A stretch of 36,155 bases of DNA from Flavobacteriales bacterium TMED123 (GTDB lineage Bacteria > Bacteroidota > Bacteroidia > Flavobacteriales > BACL11), in the NCBI GenBank assembly GCA_002170165.1, contig NHFY01000094.1, positions 1 to 36,155 on the forward strand. Direction: 5' to 3'. Below are positions 1-7,592 of the stretch, piece by piece. The position numbers and the translations under genes were made by a program. A model generated the notes under the pieces. The model made no database searches. It saw nothing but the letters and a program-made list of their open reading frames with translations, and was not told the DNA's origin. Positions within the stretch are counted from its first letter, which is position 1. Each line of letters opens with the position of its first letter.

Positions 1-28
1 AAATAATAAATATTTTATTTTTTGTCAT
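1..28 (-). CDS. possible start of a further minus-strand gene (very weak)
   Basis: On the minus strand an ATG at 28 opens MTKNKIFII before the window ends. The basic-then-hydrophobic pattern would suit a signal peptide or membrane start. Only nine codons are visible, and the region from 1 to 167 is otherwise A+T-rich non-coding sequence with no clear terminator or promoter, so this is only a possibility. Confidence 0.15.
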
Positions 29-167
29 TTTATTGTGATTTTAGGTGTTTTTTAAACATTTTTTGTTATTTCTGTGCATTTTTATTCATTTATGTTCAAT
101 TATGATTTTACAATTTTAGTTTCTTTTTGATTATAAATGGCCTTATTTTACATAAAAATGCAATTAT

Positions 168-1502
168 TTACACCAATTGTAGCATTTTTTGCATAATTTT
201 GTCAGTTTTCCACACATTTTTTATATTTGGTGTCTGCATCACTTTTCGCATTAATTTCTCTTGTTTCATGCCAATTTCCCATGCTTCAGCATAAGAAATG
301 TTGCTAAAGCTTACCATGGAGTATAGAGGAATCCACTTATCAGGATACAAATTAGCGAACTTCTTTTCAATCTGTTTTTGCAATAAAAATTGAGGATCAG
401 CTGTTTTGTCTCGCATTACTATAAAGTTTTGCATGGATAAATCTTGCACACCATCTCCATTTGGCTTTCTCATTTTTGAAAATTCATTAAAACAAGACAA
501 AAGGTTATCCTCATGTTTATCTAAAAGTTTATCTAAAATCCTGCAATCTTCAAATCCTGCATTCATTCCTTGCCCATAAAAAGGAACGGTTGCATGAGCA
601 GCATCCCCAATTAATATAGCTTTATCGTTTATATGCCAAGGATACGTTCTTACAAGTCCTAACCTTGAAGTTGGATTCTCATTCCACTGTTCATACAAAT
701 TAGGAACGAGAGCAGTAAAATCAGGGAAAATAGAATTAAAATATTCTTCAACATTCTCTTTTTTGTATAATCCTTCAAATGAATTAGCGCCTTTTTTAGG
801 AGCAAATAAAGTGCAGGTGAAACTTCCATCTAAATTTGCCAAAGCAATAACCATAAAGTCACCTCTTGGCCAAATATGTAGTGCGTTTTTATCGAGTAAA
901 TGCTTTCCGTTTTCTCCAGAAGGAATTAGTAATTCTTTATAATCATGTTCTATTTCAGTATACTCATAATCATGATTATGTTGCTTAACCATTTGTTTTC
1001 TTACAGTTGAAAATGTGCCATCCGCTCCAATTATAATATCAGATGAAATTGTTTGTTTTCTTTCAGAAATAGTGTTTTCAAAAGAGATGGTATTTTTTTG
1101 AAAATTTACATCTATACATTTTTCGTTAAAGTGAAGTTTAGCTCCTTTTTCTTCTGCTAACTTCATCATTAAAACATTGAGTTGAGCACGAGAAACAGAA
1201 TAAATCGCTTGACCTTCATTTCCATATGCTTGTTCGGTCAAATTGCCTTCAACATCATGCATAATTCTTTTATACATGGGAATTGCGATTTTCATGACTT
1301 CCTTATCTGCTCCTACTTTTTTTAGTGCTGTCCAGCCTCTCTCAGAAAGTGCTAAATTGATGGATTTTCCAACAGTAATGATTTCAGACCGCAAGTCTTT
1401 TCTTCTTTCAAAAATCTTGACTTTATGACCTCTTTTACTCATATACAAAGCACATAAAGACCCAACTAATCCTGCTCCAACTATTGTAATTTCTTTTTGC
1501 AT
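168..1502 (-). CDS. kmo: kynurenine 3-monooxygenase
   Basis: FAD- and NAD(P)H-dependent aromatic hydroxylase that converts L-kynurenine to 3-hydroxykynurenine. The 444-residue length is normal for the family. Visible motifs are the N-terminal Rossmann GxGxxG (G9-A-G-L-V-G14), the GADG motif at 159-162, the second FAD motif GDAAH at 299-303, and the family stretch FYGQGMNAGFEDC at 308-320. The C-terminal part is hydrophobic/basic as in other KMOs, but I see no clear membrane anchor. It is the last gene of the kynurenine operon in this window. Its ATG overlaps the kynureninase stop codon by one base (TAATG), which suggests translational coupling. No hairpin terminator is visible in the 167 bases after it. 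Function assignment is firm by motif and context. Confidence 0.96.
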   Translation of the reverse strand: MQKEITIVGAGLVGSLCALYMSKRGHKVKIFERRKDLRSEIITVGKSINLALSERGWTALKKVGADKEVMKIAIPMYKRIMHDVEGNLTEQAYGNEGQAIYSVSRAQLNVLMMKLAEEKGAKLHFNEKCIDVNFQKNTISFENTISERKQTISSDIIIGADGTFSTVRKQMVKQHNHDYEYTEIEHDYKELLIPSGENGKHLLDKNALHIWPRGDFMVIALANLDGSFTCTLFAPKKGANSFEGLYKKENVEEYFNSIFPDFTALVPNLYEQWNENPTSRLGLVRTYPWHINDKAILIGDAAHATVPFYGQGMNAGFEDCRILDKLLDKHEDNLLSCFNEFSKMRKPNGDGVQDLSMQNFIVMRDKTADPQFLLQKQIEKKFANLYPDKWIPLYSMVSFSNISYAEAWEIGMKQEKLMRKVMQTPNIKNVWKTDKIMQKMLQLV

Positions 1503-2752
1503 TATAATACCTGTTTTAAAATTGAATAGAAATTAAAAATATCTGTAAAGCTATTGTATAATGGAACAGGAGCAATACGAATAACATCCGGCTCTCTCCA
1601 ATCAGCAATAACTCCTTTTTGCGTAATTTTATCAAACAATTCTTTATTTCCATTTTTAACTCTTATCGAAAGCTGACAACCTCTTTCCTTTGGAGTGATT
1701 ATTTCAATTCTATCGCTTTCAATAGCATCTAAGAGGAACATGAAATAATCTGTTAATTCTTTTGATTTAGAAACCAATTTCTCCATGCCAACTTCATCAA
1801 AAATAGAAAGTGAAGCACGAATTGCCGCTAGGGATAGGATAGGAGGGTTAGATAATTGCCAACCTTCTGCAGTGGTAATAGGAGTAAAGTCATCTGGCAT
1901 TTTAAATCTATCTTCTTTATTGTGCCCCCACCATCCTGCAAATCTTGGTAAGTTATCATTATGGTGTTTTTCATGAACAAATGCTGCAGCTACAGATCCA
2001 GGGCCAGAATTTAAGTACTTGTAAGAGCACCAAACTGCAAAGTCAACTGCCCATTTATTGAGTTCTAATTTTACATTTCCTGCAGCATGTGCCAAATCAA
2101 AACCAACATTTATTCCTTTTAAATGCGCTAATTCTGTGATCTTCTCAAATTCAAAAACTTGTCCGGTATAATAATTCACTCCGCCCAACATAATCAGAGC
2201 TATCTCATTCCCTTCTTTTTCGATAATGTCTTGAATATCTTCTGTTCTTATTACAGATTCTCCATTTCTGGGTTTAAGTTTTATTAAAGAACTATCAGGA
2301 CAAAATCCATGGTGAGTTATTTGCGATTCTACTGCATAAATATCAGAAGGAAATGCATCCTTTTCAATGATGATTTTATGTCTTTTTTCAGTAGGACGGT
2401 AAAAAGAAACCATCATGAGATGAAGGTTTACAGTAAGGGTATTCATAGCAACTACTTCAGTAGTTTTGGCTCCAACTATTTTGGCATAACTATCGGTTAA
2501 AAATTCATGATAGGGCATCCAAGGATTCTGTGCGTGAAAGTGTCCTTCTACCCCAAATTTTGCCCAATCTTCTAGCTCTTGATTTAAGAATTCCTTAGTT
2601 CTTTTAGGTTGTAATCCTAAAGAATTTCCACACATATAAATATGTTCCTTTCCATTTTTTTGTAATGGAATATGAAACTCTTCTTTGTATTTTCTCAATT
2701 CATCTTTTGCATCTAGCTTTTGTGCGAATTCAATTGTATTTTTATAACTCAT
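1502..2752 (-). CDS. kynU: kynureninase
   Basis: PLP-dependent hydrolase that cleaves 3-hydroxykynurenine (and kynurenine) to 3-hydroxyanthranilate (or anthranilate) plus L-alanine. The protein has 416 residues, as usual. The PLP-binding lysine is K245 in WCSYKYLNSGPG, and the cofactor-binding DLAHAAGN motif lies at 219-226. The N-terminal MCGNSLGLQPK stretch (40-50) is the standard fold-type I kynureninase start region. The gene begins inside the last 11 bases of the upstream cyclase gene and ends in the ATG of kmo, so it sits in the middle of one polycistronic unit. Downstream 3-hydroxyanthranilate dioxygenase and KMO in the same operon imply that 3-hydroxykynurenine is the physiological substrate. 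Confidence 0.96.
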   Translation of the reverse strand: MSYKNTIEFAQKLDAKDELRKYKEEFHIPLQKNGKEHIYMCGNSLGLQPKRTKEFLNQELEDWAKFGVEGHFHAQNPWMPYHEFLTDSYAKIVGAKTTEVVAMNTLTVNLHLMMVSFYRPTEKRHKIIIEKDAFPSDIYAVESQITHHGFCPDSSLIKLKPRNGESVIRTEDIQDIIEKEGNEIALIMLGGVNYYTGQVFEFEKITELAHLKGINVGFDLAHAAGNVKLELNKWAVDFAVWCSYKYLNSGPGSVAAAFVHEKHHNDNLPRFAGWWGHNKEDRFKMPDDFTPITTAEGWQLSNPPILSLAAIRASLSIFDEVGMEKLVSKSKELTDYFMFLLDAIESDRIEIITPKERGCQLSIRVKNGNKELFDKITQKGVIADWREPDVIRIAPVPLYNSFTDIFNFYSILKQVL

Positions 2753-3545
2753 TTATTTTATATAAAATAGGTCTGCTTGGTGCTGCATCTGATACAAATG
2801 CAGGTATTTGCAGATTTAACAAATACACCCCATCTTCTAGTGAATCAGAAGCAAATATCATTTCTGTTATGGTTTTGTTTTGGCTGTTTGGATTTAACTT
2901 CTTTCCTTTAGTTTCCCAAAAAATATTATGTGCAGATAGATGTCCGTCATCAAATAATCTATCAACTGAAGGAATATCTACTAATAAATGTTTAACACCT
3001 AAACCCACTAAATATTCCATGGCTTCTATGCTGAAAAAAGCAGGGTCTACTTTCATATAATCTTTATTCTTTTTACTTTCAGAATTAGGCAATGTCCGTA
3101 TAACAATACCTTTGAAAAATCCTGGATTAACATCTTTTAGCTGTAATTCTAAATCTTCTTTGGTAATAACTAAATCATCATCATTATTTAAGCAAGGAAT
3201 ATAATTCTCATTAGTGCTTTTTGGAGTAATGGAAATAAGCGTGGTAGGAATCATTTCCTCATTTAACGAAGATAAAATATCAATTCTCTCATCTGTAATA
3301 TGACCTATACATTCTGTATGAGTTCCGTTGCAATGAGGAGTAAAGCTATAGGTTTCAAAGTTACATGGACCTCCTTTTCTAGTGTCTCCAATAAACTGCC
3401 CGTCTTGATATGGCTTTGCTGTTGCTTTATCCACCCCATAAGTATTAGGCTGCTCTCCATTAAAAAATAATGGGATTGAAATATCTATTCCTTTAGAAAA
3501 ATCTACTTGGATCTTCTTACTTTCTATATCAAGAAGCGCTTTCAT
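2742..3545 (-). CDS. kynB: cyclase-family hydrolase, probable N-formylkynurenine formamidase
   Basis: A member of the metal-dependent cyclase family to which bacterial KynB arylformamidases belong. Its likely reaction is N-formylkynurenine to kynurenine plus formate, the one step of the pathway with no other candidate here. The putative zinc motif is H71-C-N-G-T-H76-T-E78-C-I-G-H82. This keeps the spacing of the family's HxGTHxDxPxH, but a glutamate replaces the aspartate and a glycine replaces the residue before the last histidine. At 267 residues it is longer than typical KynB (about 205-215), so it may form its own subfamily. The start ATG overlaps the ACMSD stop (ATGA). The role is inferred from family and operon position; the gene symbol is tentative. 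Confidence 0.78.
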   Translation of the reverse strand: MKALLDIESKKIQVDFSKGIDISIPLFFNGEQPNTYGVDKATAKPYQDGQFIGDTRKGGPCNFETYSFTPHCNGTHTECIGHITDERIDILSSLNEEMIPTTLISITPKSTNENYIPCLNNDDDLVITKEDLELQLKDVNPGFFKGIVIRTLPNSESKKNKDYMKVDPAFFSIEAMEYLVGLGVKHLLVDIPSVDRLFDDGHLSAHNIFWETKGKKLNPNSQNKTITEMIFASDSLEDGVYLLNLQIPAFVSDAAPSRPILYKINEL

Positions 3546-4585
3546 TTATCTAAAGCCTTAATGGTTATACCTAACCAATCTAAAACATTTTTATGCCAAA
3601 TATCTTTCCCTTCCTGTTCGGTTATAACTCCTATTTCTACAGCATAATCTACAACTCTTCCAGGATAAGAAGTTCCTACTCCTTCTATTTCTCCTAATGG
3701 GAAAGGATCATCTAACCCTATTATTAATTGACTTGCTCCAACACGCTTCTTTAATAGGTCTAAAGTATGAGAATCGTGAACCAATGTGTCAAAGTATAAA
3801 TTTTCATGTCCTAATGTCTTTCTAGGGTCTTGTAATTTATCAAAAATATCTGGACGCCCATCAAAGCCTTGAATTCTTCTTCCATAATTAGCTATCCCCA
3901 ACATACCCCCATGAGCAAAACAAGTTCTTATATTTGGATATTTATTTGGTAAATTTCTAAGAGTAAAAAGATGCAATGAATCAGCACATTGCGCCATCAT
4001 CCAAACCAAATGAAATCTCCAATATTGATTTTTTAAAGCAATCATTTTCTCTCCATCATAAGGATGAATTTGAATCGCTAATTTGTATTTATTAGCTAAC
4101 TCGAATATCGGATCAACTTCCCCGTCAGCAATAGACAACCACTCTCCATGTGCATTTAAAAAATGAGTTGGTAAACAAAGCAACTTTAATTCAAGTTCAT
4201 TTACACATCTCTCTATCTCCATAAGAGCATTATCCATATATAATGGTTGAACTACAAATCCACAAGTAAACTTACCTGGATTATCGCGTTGAACAGACGC
4301 ATTAAAATCATTTTGAAAACGAATTGCGTCAATACAATCTTGTTTTTTCCAACCATTACAATACAACTGTGAAAGACATAACATTATAGCATGATCAATT
4401 TTATGTTGATTCATCCATTCTATTTTATCTTTAATGAAAAATCCCTTACCGGTAATTGGCCTAGACCAGTCTCCTTGCTTCATAAACTTCTTATCTTCAT
4501 CAATCCAAAAAAGTTTCTTTTCTTTCATGAATTTGGGAATCTGAAAAGGTTCCGGAAGTATATGCCCATGTCCATTTATTCGCAT
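3542..4585 (-). CDS. nbaD: 2-amino-3-carboxymuconate-6-semialdehyde decarboxylase (ACMSD)
   Basis: Zinc-dependent amidohydrolase-superfamily decarboxylase that turns 2-amino-3-carboxymuconate semialdehyde (ACMS) into 2-aminomuconate semialdehyde. This diverts carbon away from quinolinate/NAD synthesis. Metal ligands can be placed: H6-x-H8 at the N-terminus (RINGHGHILPEP), H174 (IQIHPYDGEKM), H225 (CFAHGG) and D292 (GLDDPFPLG). These fit the Pseudomonas enzyme's HxH, His, His and Asp set with an offset of two or three residues. Length 347 is normal. It follows the dioxygenase gene after 114 bases, the only sizeable gap inside the operon, and overlaps the next gene by 4 bases. Confidence in function is high. 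Confidence 0.94.
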   Translation of the reverse strand: MRINGHGHILPEPFQIPKFMKEKKLFWIDEDKKFMKQGDWSRPITGKGFFIKDKIEWMNQHKIDHAIMLCLSQLYCNGWKKQDCIDAIRFQNDFNASVQRDNPGKFTCGFVVQPLYMDNALMEIERCVNELELKLLCLPTHFLNAHGEWLSIADGEVDPIFELANKYKLAIQIHPYDGEKMIALKNQYWRFHLVWMMAQCADSLHLFTLRNLPNKYPNIRTCFAHGGMLGIANYGRRIQGFDGRPDIFDKLQDPRKTLGHENLYFDTLVHDSHTLDLLKKRVGASQLIIGLDDPFPLGEIEGVGTSYPGRVVDYAVEIGVITEQEGKDIWHKNVLDWLGITIKALDK

Positions 4586-4699
4586 GATATAATTTTAATT
4601 TGCTTCAGCAATTCAATTGTAATCGTTTATTAAGAATTAAAAATTCGTTTTAAATTATTTTGAATTTTACAACTAATAAGTTAATTAATGATACGGATT

Positions 4700-5236
4700 C
4701 TAGTCATCTATATATTTTTGTTCAGCCTCCATGATTTCTCCTGTTTTAGGGCAAGTTCTTAATTTTTCATTACCATAAAATCTCTTAAAAACTGGTAAAA
4801 AATCCTTTTCCACATCAGTTAATTGAAAATATTCTTCATATAATAAAGTGTTTGCTTTATCAGAAAACCACATTAGACCATCTTTATGATCACTAGTTCT
4901 TTTTCTTTCAATCACTAGTCCAATGGACCCCTCTGATCGAACAGGTGAATGTGGTACTTTTGGCGGTAAAAGAAACATCTCTCCTTCTTTGATTTCATAC
5001 TCAACTAATTTTCCAGATTGTTGAGTTTTTACAATAATATCTCCTTCTATTTGATAAAATAATTCTTCTGTTTCATTATAATGATAATCTTTTCGTGCAT
5101 TTGGACCGGCTACTATCATCACTATATAATCTCCTGACTCAACATAAAGATTCTTATTGCCTACAGGAGGCTTTAATAGATGTCTATTTTCATCAATCCA
5201 TTTTTGTAAGTTAAAGGGCTGTCTAATATTATTCAT
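4700..5236 (-). CDS. nbaC: 3-hydroxyanthranilate 3,4-dioxygenase
   Basis: Cupin ring-opening dioxygenase that converts 3-hydroxyanthranilate to ACMS. The 178-residue length is normal for bacterial HAAO. The catalytic Fe ligands are visible as H52, E58 (YHYNETEELFYQ) and H96 (PPKVPHSPVR). The substrate-binding residues R48, R100 and E110 are also in place. The C-terminal rubredoxin-like iron site seen in bacterial and yeast enzymes (two CxxC pairs) is broken: the first pair reads S125-DKA128 and the second C162-PKT165, leaving one cysteine of four. The gene lies 11 bases downstream of the RidA-like gene. Catalysis should be intact because the second iron is known to be dispensable for turnover in this family; that last point is background knowledge, not seen here. 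Confidence 0.93.
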   Translation of the reverse strand: MNNIRQPFNLQKWIDENRHLLKPPVGNKNLYVESGDYIVMIVAGPNARKDYHYNETEELFYQIEGDIIVKTQQSGKLVEYEIKEGEMFLLPPKVPHSPVRSEGSIGLVIERKRTSDHKDGLMWFSDKANTLLYEEYFQLTDVEKDFLPVFKRFYGNEKLRTCPKTGEIMEAEQKYIDD

Positions 5237-5247
5237 AATTTTAATTT

Positions 5248-5664
5248 TTAAATTGTTGCTATTACTTTTAATTCTATTGCTATTGGAGTTGGTAAACTCT
5301 TTATTTCAATTGTTGTTCTGCAGGGTTGATTATCTTTAAAATATTCTGCATAAATTTTATTATATATTTTAAAATCATCTTTCATATTGGTAAGAAATAC
5401 TTGAACATCCACAATATTATCCCAAGATGATCCAGAGTCTTCCAATATATATTTTATGTTTTGAAAAACTGAATGACATTGTTGTTCTATATCGTATTGA
5501 ATAATCTCACCTTGGTCATCTAATGTCACTCCAGGTATTTCTGTCTCTCCAGCCTTTCTAGGTCCAACACCTGAAAGAAACAATAAGTCTCCGACTTTTC
5601 TCGCGTGTGGATATAATCCTACTGCTTGTGGAGCTCTATCTGAATTAAATTTTCCTCTATTCAT
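5248..5664 (-). CDS. RidA-family protein, probable 2-aminomuconate deaminase
   Basis: A 138-residue YjgF/YER057c/UK114 (RidA) family protein. The family's substrate-binding arginine is R116 in PCRTTIEIKSLP, and the conserved glutamate is E131 near the C-terminus. Homologues in nitrobenzoate and aminophenol pathways (AmnD, NbaF) hydrolyse 2-aminomuconate to 4-oxalocrotonate plus ammonia. That role fits its position between the aldehyde dehydrogenase and HAAO. A generic RidA role (hydrolysis of reactive enamine/imine intermediates) is the alternative and would use the same chemistry. Its ATG follows immediately after the GNAT stop, so the two are tightly coupled. Family is certain; the substrate is inferred from context. 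Confidence 0.88.
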   Translation of the reverse strand: MNRGKFNSDRAPQAVGLYPHARKVGDLLFLSGVGPRKAGETEIPGVTLDDQGEIIQYDIEQQCHSVFQNIKYILEDSGSSWDNIVDVQVFLTNMKDDFKIYNKIYAEYFKDNQPCRTTIEIKSLPTPIAIELKVIATI

Positions 5665-6120
5665 TTATTCTATTCTTTTATACATATAATAATGTGGTCC
5701 TATGTCTGAAATATCAAACAAATCTCCAATTTCTTTCATTCCAACAGCATGATAGAATGATAAAGCAACAAGGCGAGCATTGCACCATATTAGATCACAA
5801 TTTCTATTTTTTAAAATATTAAATGCTTTTGTCATTATTTTTATCCCATATCCATTTCGGGAATAATTTATGTCAGTAGCCATTCCTCTCAATCGATATG
5901 CGTTTTTAGCATGTACTTTATCTGTGTTATCAGGATAGAATGTAGCACAGCTTACAATCTCATTTTCTACAAAAACTCCTAAATGAAAGGTATCTTCCTC
6001 ATAGTCTCTTTTGTAGGAAGTAGTGGAAAATTCTTTCCCTTTTCGTAGCATTTTATGTCGTAAAGGACGAATATCCTCTGCATCTACAAGTTGAATATAT
6101 GAATTTGTTTGAATTTGCAT
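5665..6120 (-). CDS. GNAT-family N-acetyltransferase embedded in the kynurenine operon
   Basis: A 151-residue single-domain GNAT acyltransferase. The acetyl-CoA pyrophosphate loop is visible as R88-N-G-Y-G92, preceded by the beta-4 strand LRGMATD (77-83). The C-terminal SFYHAVGMKEIGD stretch (121-133) is the usual motif B region with the YxxxGF/M pattern. It has no assigned step in the known pathway. It is nevertheless inserted between aldehyde dehydrogenase (2-base gap upstream) and the RidA-like gene (no gap), so it is co-translated with them. It may acetylate an amino intermediate such as 3-hydroxykynurenine, an aminomuconate or an off-pathway amine; this is inference. Related stand-alone GNATs of this length act on small amines, amino acids or protein N-termini. 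Confidence 0.85.
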   Translation of the reverse strand: MQIQTNSYIQLVDAEDIRPLRHKMLRKGKEFSTTSYKRDYEEDTFHLGVFVENEIVSCATFYPDNTDKVHAKNAYRLRGMATDINYSRNGYGIKIMTKAFNILKNRNCDLIWCNARLVALSFYHAVGMKEIGDLFDISDIGPHYYMYKRIE

Positions 6121-6122
6121 TT

Positions 6123-7592
6123 CTAAATTTTAACACATACATTTTTAGGTTCTGTAAAAAATCGTAAGGATTTAAAACCTCCTTCTCTTCCTACACCTGA
6201 GTGCTTCATCCCTCCAAATGGAATTCTTAAATCTCTCAACAGCCAAGTATTGATCCATACTACTCCAGAGTTAATTGCTGCAGCAACTCTATGTGCTCTG
6301 CTTACATTTTCGGTAAAGATAGAAGCCGATAATCCGTATTTTGTAGAGTTAGCCATTTCAATAACTTCTTCCTCTGTTTTAAAAGGAATAATACTTAATA
6401 CAGGGCCAAATATTTCTTCTTGGTTTACTTCACAATCGGAAGGTAGCCCTTCAATAATTGTAGGTTGAATGTAGTAACCATCTTTTAAATCTCCATCTAA
6501 AATTTCTCTTTCTCCCCCTAAAAGAATTTTACCCCCTAATTGTTTCGCTAATTCTATTTTACTCAAAATCTTTTTCATATGATCTTTAGAAACTACCGCT
6601 CCCAAATTAGAATTTTCATTCTTGGGGTCTCCAACTTTTAGTTTTGATGCTTTTGCTACAAGAGCATCTCTAAATCTTTCATAAATTTCTTCTTGTACAA
6701 ATAATCTGGATCCACATAAACATATTTGCCCCTGATTGGTAAATGCAGCACGAGAAGCAAAGCTAACTGACTTGTTAAAATCTGCATCTGCAAAAACAAT
6801 ATTTGGATTTTTACCACCTAACTCTAAAGAAAGTTTCTTGAACATTGGAGCGGTAACACTTGCAATATGTTTCCCGGTAACCGTACCACCTGTAAACGAC
6901 ACAATAGGAGTGTCCGGATGTGTGGTAAGAGGATCTCCAGTTCTACTTCCTAATCCATGAACAATATTTAATACTCCTTCAGGCAGTCCTGCCTCTATAC
7001 ATATTTTACTAAATAAATAGGCAGTCATAGGTGTAACTTCTGAGGGTTTTGCAACTACAGTATTTCCTGCAGCAAGTGCGGGTGCAATTTTCCAAGTAAG
7101 TAAATATAAAGGTAAATTCCAAGGAGAAATACAAGCTGCTACTCCAACTGGTTGACGCAAAGTATAGTTGATTGCAGTTCCATCCATTTCGTGCATTTCG
7201 GAACTATCGTGTAAGATTGCTCCTGCAAAAAATCGGATGTTGGCAGGTGCTCTTGGAATATCTACATGTGAAGCTAAACTTTCTGGTTTTCCATTGTCCT
7301 TGCTTTCGGCTTTAACCAATTCCTCAAAATACTTTTCAATTGTATCAGCTAGTTTCATCAGAATATCAGCCCTCTTTTGTTTTGTAGTTTTACTCCAAGT
7401 TTTGAAAGCTTCTTTAGCAGCTTCTACCGCTAGCTCAATATCTTCTTTTCCAGAATCTGGAATTAGGGAGTAAGGTTTTCCTGTAGAAGGGTTGAAATTG
7501 TCTAAATACTTTCCATTTCTTGGTTGTACTAATTCTCCATTTATGTAATTTAAAATCTTCTCCACTTTATAAACTTTTAGTTCTTCCTCCAT
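6123..7592 (-). CDS. aldehyde dehydrogenase, probable 2-aminomuconic semialdehyde dehydrogenase
   Basis: NAD-dependent aldehyde dehydrogenase of the 2-hydroxymuconic/2-aminomuconic semialdehyde type (AmnC/NbaE/ALDH8-like), oxidising 2-aminomuconate semialdehyde to 2-aminomuconate. Numbering from the ATG, the catalytic set is N159 (SPWNLP), K182 (AKPSE), E257 (LELGGKNPN) and nucleophile C291 (NQGQIC), with a second cysteine at 293. The ATG at 7592 overlaps the SDR gene by 26 bases. A GTG at 7565, one base after the SDR stop, would give a 480-residue protein beginning EKILNYINGE, the usual N-terminus of this family, and may be the true start. Substrate is inferred from the neighbours ACMSD (its producer) and RidA (its consumer). 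Confidence 0.93.
   Translation of the reverse strand: MEEELKVYKVEKILNYINGELVQPRNGKYLDNFNPSTGKPYSLIPDSGKEDIELAVEAAKEAFKTWSKTTKQKRADILMKLADTIEKYFEELVKAESKDNGKPESLASHVDIPRAPANIRFFAGAILHDSSEMHEMDGTAINYTLRQPVGVAACISPWNLPLYLLTWKIAPALAAGNTVVAKPSEVTPMTAYLFSKICIEAGLPEGVLNIVHGLGSRTGDPLTTHPDTPIVSFTGGTVTGKHIASVTAPMFKKLSLELGGKNPNIVFADADFNKSVSFASRAAFTNQGQICLCGSRLFVQEEIYERFRDALVAKASKLKVGDPKNENSNLGAVVSKDHMKKILSKIELAKQLGGKILLGGEREILDGDLKDGYYIQPTIIEGLPSDCEVNQEEIFGPVLSIIPFKTEEEVIEMANSTKYGLSASIFTENVSRAHRVAAAINSGVVWINTWLLRDLRIPFGGMKHSGVGREGGFKSLRFFTEPKNVCVKI

Noticed and set aside
1-167. Terminator after kmo
   Set aside because: The region is A+T-rich with T runs, but I found no stem longer than four or five bases with a G+C core.
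2665-3060. 131-codon plus-strand open frame opposite the cyclase and kynureninase genes
   Set aside because: It lies entirely over well-supported minus-strand genes, has no recognisable domain, and its composition is that of an antisense shadow.
4625-4660. Internal promoter between HAAO and ACMSD
   Set aside because: TACAATTG-like octamers differ from TAnnTTTG and have no TTTG at the right distance.
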